From Amycolatopsis pittospori (GTDB taxonomy: Bacteria > Actinomycetota > Actinomycetes > Mycobacteriales > Pseudonocardiaceae), in NCBI RefSeq assembly GCF_013870525.1, contig NZ_JACBXD010000002.1:62001-126000 (forward strand): a stretch of 64,000 bases of DNA, in the 5' to 3' direction. Numbering within the stretch: the first letter of the stretch is position 1; each line of letters starts with the position of its first letter. Positions 43,745 to 52,795 of the stretch are shown in pieces. The position numbers were made by a program, and so were the translations under genes. The notes beneath the pieces were generated by a model. The model searched no databases. It was not told where the DNA came from and saw nothing but the letters and a program-made list of their open reading frames with translations.

Positions 43745-44683
43745 ATGCGCCGTGAATATCGCATTTCCGTGCTGACCGCATGCCTCGTACTGTCCCTCAC
43801 CCCATTTCCCGTCGCTACCGCCCAAACCACTTCCGACGCGGGCGTACGCGCCCCCTTCTGCTACGAAGAACCCGTACAGCCGAAAGCCGATGTAAGTGAC
43901 ATCAAAGCCACTTTCCAGTCTTCGAAGTGGCTGCAGACCATCCAGGCCGTCTACAAGCGACGGTGGCCCAGCGGCGAAGGTCTCGCGATCGCACAGGCGA
44001 AGGACAAGTACTTCAGCCAGTTCGTGACCAAGACCAGCTTCAACGCGCTCGCCGAGTCCCTGATGGTGGCGATCCACGAAGAGACGCACATGTGGGATCT
44101 CGATCCTTCGAGAACCTCTTGGGACGTCTACTACTCCGCCTGGATCAACGCCTCCCGCAAGGCGATGAAGGTACCCTTGCACGGCGGATTCCCCCGCCGC
44201 GAAATACTGCCGCTGATCACCGACGACCTTACTTCCAGCATGGACGACATCTACCTGCGGGACTCGCAGCAAGGGGCCTATCGACTCCAGGGAGTCGTCG
44301 CCGAACTCAACGCCGGACTCATGGGTTTGCCGGCGGCCACGGTCGTCGCCGAGTACATCCAGGGCGTGGGCGCCAGTAATTCCCGGGACATCGCCGCCAC
44401 CAACCTCCGCTATCTGCAGCTCTACCTGCGGGTGGCCAAGGCCCGTTATCCCGACTACTGGACCAAGATCAAGAACCAGCCAGAACTGCGCGAGCTGGTA
44501 CTCGTCGAGTTTCTCCGCACCGCGTATTGGCTGGATCAGTCCGCGCCCTATGCCGCCAAACTCGGCAGCGCCGACGTGGCCGCGATCGTGGCCAAGAACT
44601 ACGCCCCGGAAAACATCGCGATAATCGAGGAGTTCACCGGGGCCAAGGTGAACACCGGCTCGGCCAGGAACTGCACCCTCTGA
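43745..44683 (+). CDS. Secreted protein with HEETH zinc-protease motif
   Basis: 312 residues. Signal peptide of ~26 residues ('VLTACLVLSLTPFPVATAQ'). At ~112-116 it reads 'AIHEETHMWD', an exact HExxH motif in a helical setting; a conserved-looking Glu lies in 'GVVAELNAGLMG' (~187), placed like a third zinc ligand. The rest is mostly helical. I do not recognise the family; a secreted zinc metalloprotease or peptidase-like protein is the likeliest reading. ATG 43745. A strong hairpin follows at 44691-44720, so it is probably monocistronic. Confidence 0.68.
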   Translation: MRREYRISVLTACLVLSLTPFPVATAQTTSDAGVRAPFCYEEPVQPKADVSDIKATFQSSKWLQTIQAVYKRRWPSGEGLAIAQAKDKYFSQFVTKTSFNALAESLMVAIHEETHMWDLDPSRTSWDVYYSAWINASRKAMKVPLHGGFPRREILPLITDDLTSSMDDIYLRDSQQGAYRLQGVVAELNAGLMGLPAATVVAEYIQGVGASNSRDIAATNLRYLQLYLRVAKARYPDYWTKIKNQPELRELVLVEFLRTAYWLDQSAPYAAKLGSADVAAIVAKNYAPENIAIIEEFTGAKVNTGSARNCTL

Positions 44684-44690
44684 CGCCGGT

Positions 44691-44720
44691 CCGGCCGCCC
44701 GGGGCTTCCCGGGCGGCCGG
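44691..44720 (+). terminator. Strong hairpin after the HEETH protein gene
   Basis: A perfect 13-bp stem, CCGGCCGCCCGGG at 44691-44703 with its complement at 44708-44720, and a 4-base loop GCTT. It starts 8 bp after the stop codon. Confidence 0.8.
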
Positions 44721-44830
44721 CCGTCAGATCACGAAAAGGTCGCAGAGCCAGCCCGGGTGACACGTTTCGGCCGTGACGGCGACTCCTTCGTCGGACCAGC
44801 ACAACCGGCCGGACACGGGAGTTCGTTCGC

Positions 44831-47800
44831 ATGACGAGTGGGGCGGTAGCACCCCCTGACGACGCCACCGAGCTGGCCACGATCGTGGACGACCTGGCCG
44901 CCAAGGCCGTCGTCAAGCGGTCCCACACCGCGTCCGGGTTCAGCCCACCGCTCGATCATTTTCTCGCTCGCGGCAAAGAAAGCATCGTCGTCGTCGCACC
45001 GTGGGGAGCCGGCAAGTCCCGGCTGGTCACCGAGTTCCAGCAGGCGGCGCTGAAGGCCCGTGAGCCCGGCGATCCCGTTCCGGTGTGGATCCCGATCGAA
45101 ACCTGGGAGGACGGGCAGCCGCTCGAAGCGTGGATCTCGCGCCATCTCGAAAGCGAACACACCGTCACGCAGGCGGCACGGCTGCTGGAGGCCGGTCTGA
45201 TCCACCCACTCGTCGAAGGCGTGGACGAGCTCGCTTCAGGTCTCCGTGAGGATTTCCTCGAAGGCGTTCGGGCGCTCCCCTTCCCGGTGCTGCTGACCAG
45301 CCGTACCGCGGACTTCGTGCACGGAATCGAGATCGTCGAACTGCGCCCGCCGTCACTCGCTGATCGCCTCGCCGAGTGGCCAGCGCTGGCGGACGTCGTC
45401 CGCACCGATCCGAGCGGGCCCCTGGCCACGGTATTGGCCACCCCGCTGGGCCTTCACCTGTTCGACGCCGTCTACGCCAAGGAGGGTGCCGACCCGACCG
45501 TGCTGATGGACCGGGCGGCCTTCCCGCATCCGTGGGCCATCGAACGGCACCTCATCGCCGAGCTTCCGTCTGAAGAGCTGATCAGGCTCCGTCGCGTAGC
45601 GCACTTCGCGAAGACCGCGGACGCGGGTCCTCTGGCGTGGTGGCGGCTGGCGGACAAGGTCTCCCGTCCGCGGTTCCTGCTCGTGACGACCGCGTTGGCG
45701 GGTGTCCTCGGGCTCATCACCGCCGTCGCCACCGCGATGGCGATCGACAAGCGGTGGGACGTCACGCTCCCGTTGTGGGCGGTGTCCGGGATGGCCGCGG
45801 CGGTCACCGTCGCCGTCGCGATCGCCCTGGCCTCGCTCACCCGCCCCCTGCTGCCGGTCGCGGTGTCGTTTTCCCGGTGGCGCGGCGCGACGACGGCCTG
45901 GCTCGTGGGTGGCACCGGCGCCGGGCTGGTCGCCGGGGTGGCGGCGTTCCTCACCGGCCGGAGCTGGCCGACGCTACTCAGCGCCGGGATCGTAGGGCTT
46001 CTCGCGGGTGCCATCGGCGCGCAGAAGACCTTGCTCGTCACCCGCGACGACGAAACCCGCCTCGGCACCCCGACGCGGGTGCTGGCGCAGGACCGGGTAG
46101 CGGTCCTGTTCCCGGTGGTGGCGGGCTCGGTCGCCGGGCTGTTCGCGTGGCTGGCGCTGATCAACGACTCCGAGTGGAACAAGACCGACTTCCCGCCATT
46201 GCTCGTGCTCGCCGCCGCGGTGATGACGACGAACTCCGCGTATGTCCGGTACAAGCTCGCGTTGCTGGTGTTCGACCGCGGCCCGAGTGGCACGGTCGAC
46301 GCGGTCGGCCCGCTGTCCGAGGTCCCCGATCTCATCGGCAGGGAAGGCGGCCTGTTCGTCTTTCGCAACGGAGGCGTCCGAAAGCACCTCACGGACATCC
46401 GGCTCGAACGCGTCTACCTCACTTCCGCCTTGGACGCGCGCGAATTCGTCCTCGCGGCACGCCATCAGCTCGCCGAAGAAGCGTGTGAAACGGCCGATGT
46501 CGCCGGCGCGGTCAACCTCGAAAAGGTCCGCGATTTCGTCGACGAAGTGGCCGGGGACATCGAGCGGAACGTGACCGCGATCGTCGCGTCGACCGCCGCG
46601 GCCCGGCAGCAGTACGCGACGGCGAAGGCCCGCTATGCCGAGTCCCTGCTCAAGGTCCCGGTCGAGACCGCGGTCTGGATCCAATCCACGGCCGAAGTGC
46701 TCCCCTTCTTCGGTTCCCTCACCCTGATCTTCGCGCCCACCGCCTTCGCCCTCGATCATCTCGGGCTGACCTGGCAAAGTGCCGCCGGAGTGGTCCTGGT
46801 CGCGGTCGTGCTCTTCGCTCTCCTGAAACAGGCTTTACGTCGATCGTCCGACTACGCGCTCCGCGCGATCAGCGGTGGGGCCGTGGCCGGGAGCGTCCTG
46901 GCGCTCGCCGTCGCGTTCGTCGCCGTCCTCGACCCCGAACAATCGCTGGGAGAGTTCAAAGTCTGGCTCGCCGCGACGGCCTCCGTGATCTGCTGGCTGG
47001 CTTGGGGCCTGACCGCGTCGATGCGTTCGCTCACCACGCGGCTACGGTCGGACACACCGGCCGACTGGCCGTCGAAGAACCCCACCTCGCGCACGGCCGA
47101 GGCTCGCGCGAAGGCCGAAACCTCGTGCCGCGCTTGGCTCGATGCGCTCCTGGATCGCGGCGTACGCCCCTTGGTCGCCGTACGCCTCGACGAAGTGCGA
47201 AAGCGTTCGTATGACAGGTCGCTCCCGTGGGCGGACGTCCGACGGCTGGGTGACGTTTCCGACGTCGCCGAATACGTCCCCACCGCCACCAGCGGGCGCC
47301 TCACCCGGATGATGACGTTCATGACCCGTGGCGCGGTCGGGATCAGCGGTCCCCGCGGCGCGGGCAAGAGCACCGTCCTCAAGATGTTCGGCGAACTCGG
47401 CTTCGGTTCGGAACCCGGTGACCTCACGCTGGTGGTCCCCGCGCCGACGAACTACGGATCGCGCGACTTCCTCGTCCACCTCTACACGATGGTGTGCTCC
47501 CAAGTCATCGGCGACGTGCCGGAACCCCGGCGGCCTCACCGGCGATGGCCTTGGTTCCTCCTTTCCGCGGTGGGCGCGATCGGCACCGCGGTCACCTGGC
47601 AATGGGCACGGCTGGTGACCGCCGCGCAGTGGGTGCCGCCGAACTGGCGGATGGTCGCGATGACGGCGGGTCTGATGGTCACGCTGATCCCGCTCGTCGT
47701 CGTCTGGGTCACGACCTCGCTCGCGCACGGACATCCCGAGGACGCCCTCGTCTTCGAAGCCCGGAAACGGCTGGCAGGTCTGCGGTTCGTGGCGACCACC

Positions 47801-48751
47801 ACGGTCACCCGGAGCGCCACGGTCAAACCGCCAGCGGTGGCCGAATTCGGTGGCTCTCACGCCCTGGCCCAGGCCGCCCAGATCAAGACGTTCCCCGAAC
47901 TGGTCGAGGAGTTCCGCGGGTTCCTGTCCCAGCTGACCGCCCGAGGACGGGTCGTCGTCTGCGTGGACGAGCTGGACAAGATCGCCTCGGCCGCGGAGGC
48001 GGAGCGCTTCCTCAACGACATCAAGGCGATCTTCGGTGTCGAAGGCTGTTTCTTCTTGGTGGCCGTGTCCGACGACGCCCTGGCGAGCTTCTCCCGCAGG
48101 TCGCTCGCGGTCCGTACCGCGTTCGATTCCGCGTTCGACTCCGTCGTCACGGTGGGCCGGTTCGCTTTGAGCGAGACCCGGCGCCTGCTCGTGCAACGGG
48201 TCTCCTCGCCTCCCGAGCCCTTCGTCTGGTTGTGTCACGCCATGTCCGGCGGGCTGCCCCGTGATCTGAACCGCACCGTCCGGGAGTTGTACGACATCAA
48301 CGCCGCGAGCGGGGAAGTCACTCTCGACGCCCTGTCACGTGGCCTGGTGAAAGCCGATCTCGACGCGGTGACCGACGGACTGTCGGTGCGGCTGGCCGAA
48401 CGGTTCGACGGCCCGGCGATCCGGCTGCGGCAGCACATTCTCAACGCACGACGGCTCACCTTGACCAGTTCGGATCTCCTCTCCTACCCGCTGTTGCGCT
48501 GGGCCTCCGACGTTCCGGACGACCTCAACCTCGTGTACGCGCAGTTTCGCTGCTACCTCGCCTACGCCGCGGCGATCCTGCGCGCGTTCGACGACAACGC
48601 CGACGCGGTGATCGCGGCGCTCCGGGACACCGACGGCGTCGAACTCCACTACCTGGCCCACGCCCGGGTCTGGCTGGCCGCCGACCCGGTGGCCGCCGCG
48701 GCGTACGTCGACGACTGGCGTGCCTTCGAGACCCAGGCGCTGAGCGAGTAG
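44831..48751 (+). CDS. Giant membrane double NTPase: NACHT-like plus KAP-like
   Basis: 1306 residues. First P-loop NTPase at ~45-250: Walker A 'APWGAGKSRL' (~56) and Walker B 'LVEGVDELASG' (~130), NACHT-like. About six membrane helices at ~280-470, a helical soluble part with coiled-coil character (~540-600), then four more helices at ~634-735. Second P-loop NTPase: Walker A 'GPRGAGKSTVL' (~839), two membrane helices inside the domain (~907-963), Walker B 'VVVCVDELDKI' (~1042) and 'GGLPRDLNRTVREL' (~1137). Membrane helices placed between Walker A and B are the hallmark of KAP NTPases. ATG 44831. Such STAND/KAP ATPases sense or anchor signalling at membranes; some related ones defend against phage. 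Function here unknown. Confidence 0.82.
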   Translation: MTSGAVAPPDDATELATIVDDLAAKAVVKRSHTASGFSPPLDHFLARGKESIVVVAPWGAGKSRLVTEFQQAALKAREPGDPVPVWIPIETWEDGQPLEAWISRHLESEHTVTQAARLLEAGLIHPLVEGVDELASGLREDFLEGVRALPFPVLLTSRTADFVHGIEIVELRPPSLADRLAEWPALADVVRTDPSGPLATVLATPLGLHLFDAVYAKEGADPTVLMDRAAFPHPWAIERHLIAELPSEELIRLRRVAHFAKTADAGPLAWWRLADKVSRPRFLLVTTALAGVLGLITAVATAMAIDKRWDVTLPLWAVSGMAAAVTVAVAIALASLTRPLLPVAVSFSRWRGATTAWLVGGTGAGLVAGVAAFLTGRSWPTLLSAGIVGLLAGAIGAQKTLLVTRDDETRLGTPTRVLAQDRVAVLFPVVAGSVAGLFAWLALINDSEWNKTDFPPLLVLAAAVMTTNSAYVRYKLALLVFDRGPSGTVDAVGPLSEVPDLIGREGGLFVFRNGGVRKHLTDIRLERVYLTSALDAREFVLAARHQLAEEACETADVAGAVNLEKVRDFVDEVAGDIERNVTAIVASTAAARQQYATAKARYAESLLKVPVETAVWIQSTAEVLPFFGSLTLIFAPTAFALDHLGLTWQSAAGVVLVAVVLFALLKQALRRSSDYALRAISGGAVAGSVLALAVAFVAVLDPEQSLGEFKVWLAATASVICWLAWGLTASMRSLTTRLRSDTPADWPSKNPTSRTAEARAKAETSCRAWLDALLDRGVRPLVAVRLDEVRKRSYDRSLPWADVRRLGDVSDVAEYVPTATSGRLTRMMTFMTRGAVGISGPRGAGKSTVLKMFGELGFGSEPGDLTLVVPAPTNYGSRDFLVHLYTMVCSQVIGDVPEPRRPHRRWPWFLLSAVGAIGTAVTWQWARLVTAAQWVPPNWRMVAMTAGLMVTLIPLVVVWVTTSLAHGHPEDALVFEARKRLAGLRFVATTTVTRSATVKPPAVAEFGGSHALAQAAQIKTFPELVEEFRGFLSQLTARGRVVVCVDELDKIASAAEAERFLNDIKAIFGVEGCFFLVAVSDDALASFSRRSLAVRTAFDSAFDSVVTVGRFALSETRRLLVQRVSSPPEPFVWLCHAMSGGLPRDLNRTVRELYDINAASGEVTLDALSRGLVKADLDAVTDGLSVRLAERFDGPAIRLRQHILNARRLTLTSSDLLSYPLLRWASDVPDDLNLVYAQFRCYLAYAAAILRAFDDNADAVIAALRDTDGVELHYLAHARVWLAADPVAAAAYVDDWRAFETQALSE

Positions 48752-48929
48752 GCGACCAGGTCCGAAGCGACAGAGTTGCGCGATGACGCCCGGCTGGGCT
48801 ACCGTCAAGGTGTTCCTCTAGCGGATGCAGGCAACGCCTCCCGCGAGAGCGTCTCTCGAATCCCTTCTCATCACGAAGGTCTCTTCCGGCGTGTCTTCGC
48901 CGTTCTCCCAACCCAGAAAGAACTTTCCC

Positions 48930-49997
48930 ATGACCATCAACGGAATACTCGACATCGTGCGCAACCGCGCCCACGTCCGGGCGGACGGCTACCTGCCGGG
49001 CCCCGACGACGTACCCATCACCCAGAAAACGGTCCGCGACCTCGGTCTCCGGCGCGGAGACCTGCTCTGCCTCGACGACAACGGCGAGGTGACCGCCGCC
49101 AACGGCCGCGACCCTCTCCCCCTGCGGCGCCGTCCCGACTTCGCCGACCTGGTTCCGCTCTACCCCAACGAAAGACTGCGGCTGGAAACCGAGTCGCACG
49201 CACTCACCACCCGGGTGGTCGACCTGGTGATGCCGGTCGGCAAGGGACAGCGCGCGCTCATCGTGGCGCCCCCCAAGGCCGGTAAAACCTCTGTGCTGCA
49301 AGCGATCGCGCACGGCATCAGCAAGAACCACCCGGAATGCCATCTGATGCTGGTGCTGGTCGGCGAACGCCCCGAGGAGGTCACCGACCTGTCCCGTTCG
49401 GTGCCCGGCGAGGTGATCGCCGCCACCTTCGACCACCCTCCCACCGAACACACCTCGCTCGCCGAACTCGCCATCGAACGGGCCAAGCGTCTGGTCGAGC
49501 AGGGCCGGGACGTGGTGGTATTGCTGGATTCCCTGACCCGGCTCGGCCGGGCCTACAACCTGGCCGCGCCGGCGTCCGGCCGCATTCTGTCCGGTGGCGT
49601 CGATTCCACCGCACTCACTCCGCCGAAACGGTTCCTCGGCGCCGCCCGCAATATCGAGAACGGCGGCTCGCTGACCATCTTCGCCACCGCGCTCATCGAC
49701 ACCGGCTCCACCGGCGACACGGTGATCTTCGAGGAATACAAGGGAACCGGCAACGCCGAACTACGACTGGACCGCCGCCTGGCGACCAAACGGGTCTGGC
49801 CGGCCGTCGACCTCAAGCAGTCCGGCACCCGCCGAGAGGACCTGCTGATCCCCGCCGCCGAGATCGCCGCCACCAGTGCCCTGCGCCGAGCCCTGGACGG
49901 CCGGGACAACGCCACCGAAACCCTGCTCGACGGCCTCCGGAAAACCGAGACCAATCACGACTTCCTGACCCAGCTCACCCGTCCCCAGCAGCCCTGA
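48930..49997 (+). CDS. Short Rho-type termination factor paralogue
   Basis: 355 residues, much shorter than actinobacterial housekeeping Rho (about 600-700). The N-terminal Rho-N domain and the long insert are absent; it begins near the RNA-binding OB fold ('GYLPGPDDVPITQKTVRDLGLRRGD'). The ATPase core is intact: 'APPKAGKTSVL' (Walker A), 'VVLLDSLTRLGRAYN' (Walker B region) and 'GGSLTIFATALIDTGS'. The E. coli motif LIDERPEEV reads 'LVGERPEEV' here (Asp to Gly). It may act as a second or regulatory Rho. ATG 48930 is preceded by AGAAAGAA. Family certain, separate role inferred. Confidence 0.88.
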   Translation: MTINGILDIVRNRAHVRADGYLPGPDDVPITQKTVRDLGLRRGDLLCLDDNGEVTAANGRDPLPLRRRPDFADLVPLYPNERLRLETESHALTTRVVDLVMPVGKGQRALIVAPPKAGKTSVLQAIAHGISKNHPECHLMLVLVGERPEEVTDLSRSVPGEVIAATFDHPPTEHTSLAELAIERAKRLVEQGRDVVVLLDSLTRLGRAYNLAAPASGRILSGGVDSTALTPPKRFLGAARNIENGGSLTIFATALIDTGSTGDTVIFEEYKGTGNAELRLDRRLATKRVWPAVDLKQSGTRREDLLIPAAEIAATSALRRALDGRDNATETLLDGLRKTETNHDFLTQLTRPQQP

Positions 49998-50020
49998 GCC
50001 GCCGGGCGACCCCGCCGAGA

Positions 50021-50347
50021 TCACTTCCCGGCCTTGCCGGCCTTCTTGGCGATGGACTCCTGATAGAGGTCCGCGTAGGTGCGAGAGTCCCCGATCAGGT
50101 CGTCGCAGAAGCCGGCGACGTCGTCGCCGATGAGTTCCAGAACCCCTTTGCCCGCAAGGACACCCTCTTCGAAGAAGTCGACGATCCCCGGGAGCAGCGG
50201 CCCGTCGACGAGGTCGACCGGCCCCACCTTGAAGAGGTACTTCTGGATCTCCTTGTAGACGATCCGGTAATCCGGCGGGAGCGCCTTGACCCGCGCCACA
50301 TGCGCCCGCCACTGCTTCTTGCCTTCGATGATGTCTTGGACGCCCAC
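50021..50347 (-). CDS. DUF1048 family protein (second copy)
   Basis: 108 residues, helical, with the DUF1048 pattern 'DYRIVYKEIQKYLFK', 'GILDFFEEG'-like 'GIVDFFEEGVLAGKGVLEL', and 'GDDVAGFCDDLI'. These proteins are usually encoded directly behind PadR regulators; their action is not known to me. ATG 50347 lies one base after the stop of the first DUF1048 gene, so they are coupled. It ends the three-gene PadR operon. Confidence 0.82.
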   Translation of the reverse strand: MGVQDIIEGKKQWRAHVARVKALPPDYRIVYKEIQKYLFKVGPVDLVDGPLLPGIVDFFEEGVLAGKGVLELIGDDVAGFCDDLIGDSRTYADLYQESIAKKAGKAGK

Positions 50348-50348
50348 G

Positions 50349-50705
50349 TCAGCCTCCCAGCTTGTTCAGTTTCCTGGCGACGTTCCGGTTCACTTGGCGG
50401 CGCCAGCGGTCGCGATGGCCCCGGCCCCGCTCCCCGCCTGCCAGTGCCGCGCAGAATCCCTCGATGTCGTCACCCAGCACCTCGTGCACGCTTTGCCCGT
50501 CGAACGCCGTTTCTTCGAGCAACCCCAGCGCACCGTCGAGGATCGGCATCAGGTTTCGACCGGTGAAGTCCGAGTGGGGGGAGAGATGTCCCTTGATCTC
50601 TTCCCACGCCGCCCGGTAGTCCGCGGGCAAGGCCTCGGCCCGGGTTTCGAAGGCCTTCGATTCCCTGGTGAGGTCACTACCCGTGACGGTCTCCCAGAAG
50701 TTCAT
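50349..50705 (-). CDS. DUF1048 family protein (first copy)
   Basis: 118 residues with the same layout as its neighbour: 'DYRAAWEEIKGHL', 'MPILDGALGLLEETAFDGQSVHEVLGDDIEGFC', plus a basic C-terminal tail ('RWRRQVNRNVARKLNK'). Its ATG overlaps the PadR stop as ATGA. Tandem DUF1048 copies behind PadR suggest they form a complex or act with the regulator. Confidence 0.82.
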   Translation of the reverse strand: MNFWETVTGSDLTRESKAFETRAEALPADYRAAWEEIKGHLSPHSDFTGRNLMPILDGALGLLEETAFDGQSVHEVLGDDIEGFCAALAGGERGRGHRDRWRRQVNRNVARKLNKLGG

Positions 50706-51028
50706 TTCCCGCCCTCCTTGAGCTTTTCGATCCGCGAAGTGACGTACTCCCATTTCACCCAGAATTTCGCGAGTTCGTCGCGCCCCGCGTCGTTGAGTGA
50801 ATAGAACTTGCGCGGCGGTCCTTGCCCGGACGGCCGTTTCGTCACCTGGACGACCCCGTTCTTCTCCAGCCGCAGCAAGATGGTGTAAACCGTTCCCTCG
50901 ACGACGTCACCGAAACCGAGTTCGTTCAGGCGCCGAGTGATGGCATACCCATAGGCCTCTTCGCCACCGATGATTTCCAGCACGCAGCCTTCGAGCGTGC
51001 CCTTCAGCATCTCCGTCAGATCATCCAC
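50702..51028 (-). CDS. PadR-family transcriptional regulator
   Basis: 108 residues, a complete short PadR: 'LEGCVLEIIGGEEAYGYAITRRL', recognition helix 'EGTVYTILLRLEKNG', wing 'GPPRKFYSLNDAGRDEL'. GTG 51028 has GGGAGG 7 bp upstream. It most likely represses its own operon with the two DUF1048 genes by binding the palindrome at 51040-51062 just upstream. Confidence 0.9.
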   Translation of the reverse strand: MDDLTEMLKGTLEGCVLEIIGGEEAYGYAITRRLNELGFGDVVEGTVYTILLRLEKNGVVQVTKRPSGQGPPRKFYSLNDAGRDELAKFWVKWEYVTSRIEKLKEGGK

Positions 51029-51039
51029 CGCGACCTCCC

Positions 51040-51080
51040 AGTACTCGGTAGTACCGAGTACTAGTACAACGTATCACTAG
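51040..51080. promoter_or_regulatory. PadR operator palindromes
   Basis: A perfect inverted repeat AGTACTCGGTA-G-TACCGAGTACT at 51040-51062 (11-bp arms, one central base), followed by CTAGT (51061-51065) and ACTAG (51076-51080). It begins 12 bp upstream of the PadR GTG and overlaps where its promoter must be. Classic position for autorepression. Confidence 0.75.
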
Positions 51081-51122
51081 GTAGTGGTCGCGGTCCAGCG
51101 CCGGACCGGTGGCGGGTTCCGG

Positions 51123-51863
51123 TCAGAGGGCCGGATCGGGATCTTCGGTGATCGAACGCAGCGCTGTCACCGTCGGGTGCCCGTCGGCCAGCAGACGGGC
51201 GTCACTGCCTGGCGGCAGTTCGCCTTCCACGGTCACGGTGGTGAGGACGAACGCGGTGCTCTCGTCGTTCCGGATGTGGCTGCGCACCGCACCGAACTCG
51301 GCCAGCGCCGCGCGCTTCGGCGGCCCCGCCTCCGCACGGTCGGGAACATTGAGGTTCAGGACAGTCCCCTCCGGCAGTTCCACGAGCCGGTCGAACAGCG
51401 TCGCGGCAACGCTGACGGCGGTGCCCCAATGCGGCTCCGGACCGGGTTCCAGCCCCACGTCGAGCGAGACCGCGAGAGCCCGCGCGCCGTTGATCGACGC
51501 GGTCAGCGCCGCGCCGACGGTGCCCGAGTGCAGGACCGCGCGCCCGACGTTCGCCCCGCGGTTCACCCCGGACAGCACGACATCCGGCGGTTCGCCGAAC
51601 GCGCCCTGCGCGGCCGCCAACGCGATCAGACCGGGATGCGCGGCGACGGCGTAGGCCGGTACATCGGGGACATCGGACAGCTCCCGCCGCTCGACCGCGA
51701 CCTTGCCCTCCTCGCCGGCGCCGGACAGTCCCGCGCTCGTACCACTGGCTTCCTCGGCCGGCGCGGCGATCACCACGGTCCAGCCGTGTTCCACGGCGCC
51801 GACCGCGAGCGCGGCCAGACCCGGCGAGCCGATGCCGTCGTCATTGGTGATCAGCGCACGCAT
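51123..51863 (-). CDS. surE: SurE 5'/3'-nucleotidase
   Basis: 246 residues. 'ALITNDDGIGSPGL' at the N-terminus is the SurE metal site (two Asp), followed by 'VVIAAPAEEASGTSAGLS', 'DVVLSGVNRGANVGRAVLHSGTVGAA' and 'GTVLNLNVP'. It dephosphorylates nucleoside monophosphates. ATG 51863 overlaps the stop of the PfkB-type kinase by one base (TGATG), so the two are translated together. The order kinase then phosphatase suggests a nucleoside or sugar salvage unit. Confidence 0.88.
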   Translation of the reverse strand: MRALITNDDGIGSPGLAALAVGAVEHGWTVVIAAPAEEASGTSAGLSGAGEEGKVAVERRELSDVPDVPAYAVAAHPGLIALAAAQGAFGEPPDVVLSGVNRGANVGRAVLHSGTVGAALTASINGARALAVSLDVGLEPGPEPHWGTAVSVAATLFDRLVELPEGTVLNLNVPDRAEAGPPKRAALAEFGAVRSHIRNDESTAFVLTTVTVEGELPPGSDARLLADGHPTVTALRSITEDPDPAL

Positions 51864-52786
51864 CAGGCGGCCTCCCACGGGCGCAGACGCACTCGCCCGG
51901 CGAGTTCCCGCACCGCGCCGTCACTTCCCGAGCCGAGGCCGTGCCGGGTCACGTTGACCGCTCCCGCGGCGGCCCCCAGCTTCAGCGACTCTTCCAGCGA
52001 CCTGCCTTGCGCCAGACCGACCGCGAGACCCGCTGTCATGGAGTCGCCACCACCGCGGGTGTCCACCGGTGTCAGGTCGGGAGACTCCACCAGGACCAGC
52101 TTTCCCTCGATGAGGGCGAGCGTCGCCTCGGCCGCCCGGGACACGACGACCGCGCGGGCGCCGCCCGACGCCAGCTCGCGGCATCCCGCCGCGAGGTCGG
52201 GCAACGAATCCGACTCGGCGAGGCCGTCGGCGACCATCTCCTCGTGGCTGACCTTGATCACCGCCGGACCGCCTTCGAGCGCTCGGGCCAGCCGTTCCCC
52301 CGACAGATCCACCACCACCTCGGTGCCGTGGGCGCCGAGGTCACGGGCGAGCCGCTCGTACACCGAATGGGGAACCGGGACGTCGTCCTCGTCCGGGCCG
52401 CTGAGGATCGCGACGTCCGCGCGCAGCCCCTGGACCAAGGTCAGCTCGTAGAGATCGTCCAGTTCGTGCCGCGACAACGCGTCCGCGGGCATCCGCACGA
52501 CCTCGTCGCGGCGCCCGTCCCGTCGGTCGTGCACGTAGGCGCCGTTGCGCGCGGCGACTTCCCTGACTTCGACGTCGACACCGATCAAATGCCGCAGCAC
52601 CCGTCCGGTCTCCCCGCCCAGCGCGCAGCACACCAGCGCCCGCCCGCCGAGGGCGTCGATCATCCGCGACTGCCACACCCCCTGCCCGCCCGCGTGCACG
52701 TGGACGTCGGGCACTCCATCGATCTCTTCCACCGTCACCGTCAACTGCGGAGACGGCGCGAACACCGCCACTCGACCATCAGTCAT
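51863..52786 (-). CDS. PfkB-family carbohydrate kinase
   Basis: 307 residues. The C-terminal PfkB signature reads 'VDTRGGGDSMTAGLAVGLAQ' (usual DTxGAGD with Ala to Gly; catalytic Asp kept). N-terminal 'VHVHAGGQGVWQSRMIDALGG' matches the 1-phosphofructokinase/tagatose-6-P kinase branch. Substrate uncertain: a sugar phosphate or nucleoside. Coupled to surE by a one-base overlap. Start 52786 (ATG). Confidence 0.82.
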   Translation of the reverse strand: MTDGRVAVFAPSPQLTVTVEEIDGVPDVHVHAGGQGVWQSRMIDALGGRALVCCALGGETGRVLRHLIGVDVEVREVAARNGAYVHDRRDGRRDEVVRMPADALSRHELDDLYELTLVQGLRADVAILSGPDEDDVPVPHSVYERLARDLGAHGTEVVVDLSGERLARALEGGPAVIKVSHEEMVADGLAESDSLPDLAAGCRELASGGARAVVVSRAAEATLALIEGKLVLVESPDLTPVDTRGGGDSMTAGLAVGLAQGRSLEESLKLGAAAGAVNVTRHGLGSGSDGAVRELAGRVRLRPWEAA

Positions 52787-52795
52787 GCCGGACGG

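Noticed and set aside
43745..49997. Phage-defence island made of the HEETH protein, double NTPase and short Rho
   Set aside because: Separate transcription units and no nuclease, toxin or known defence partner; the double NTPase is kept as a single finding instead.
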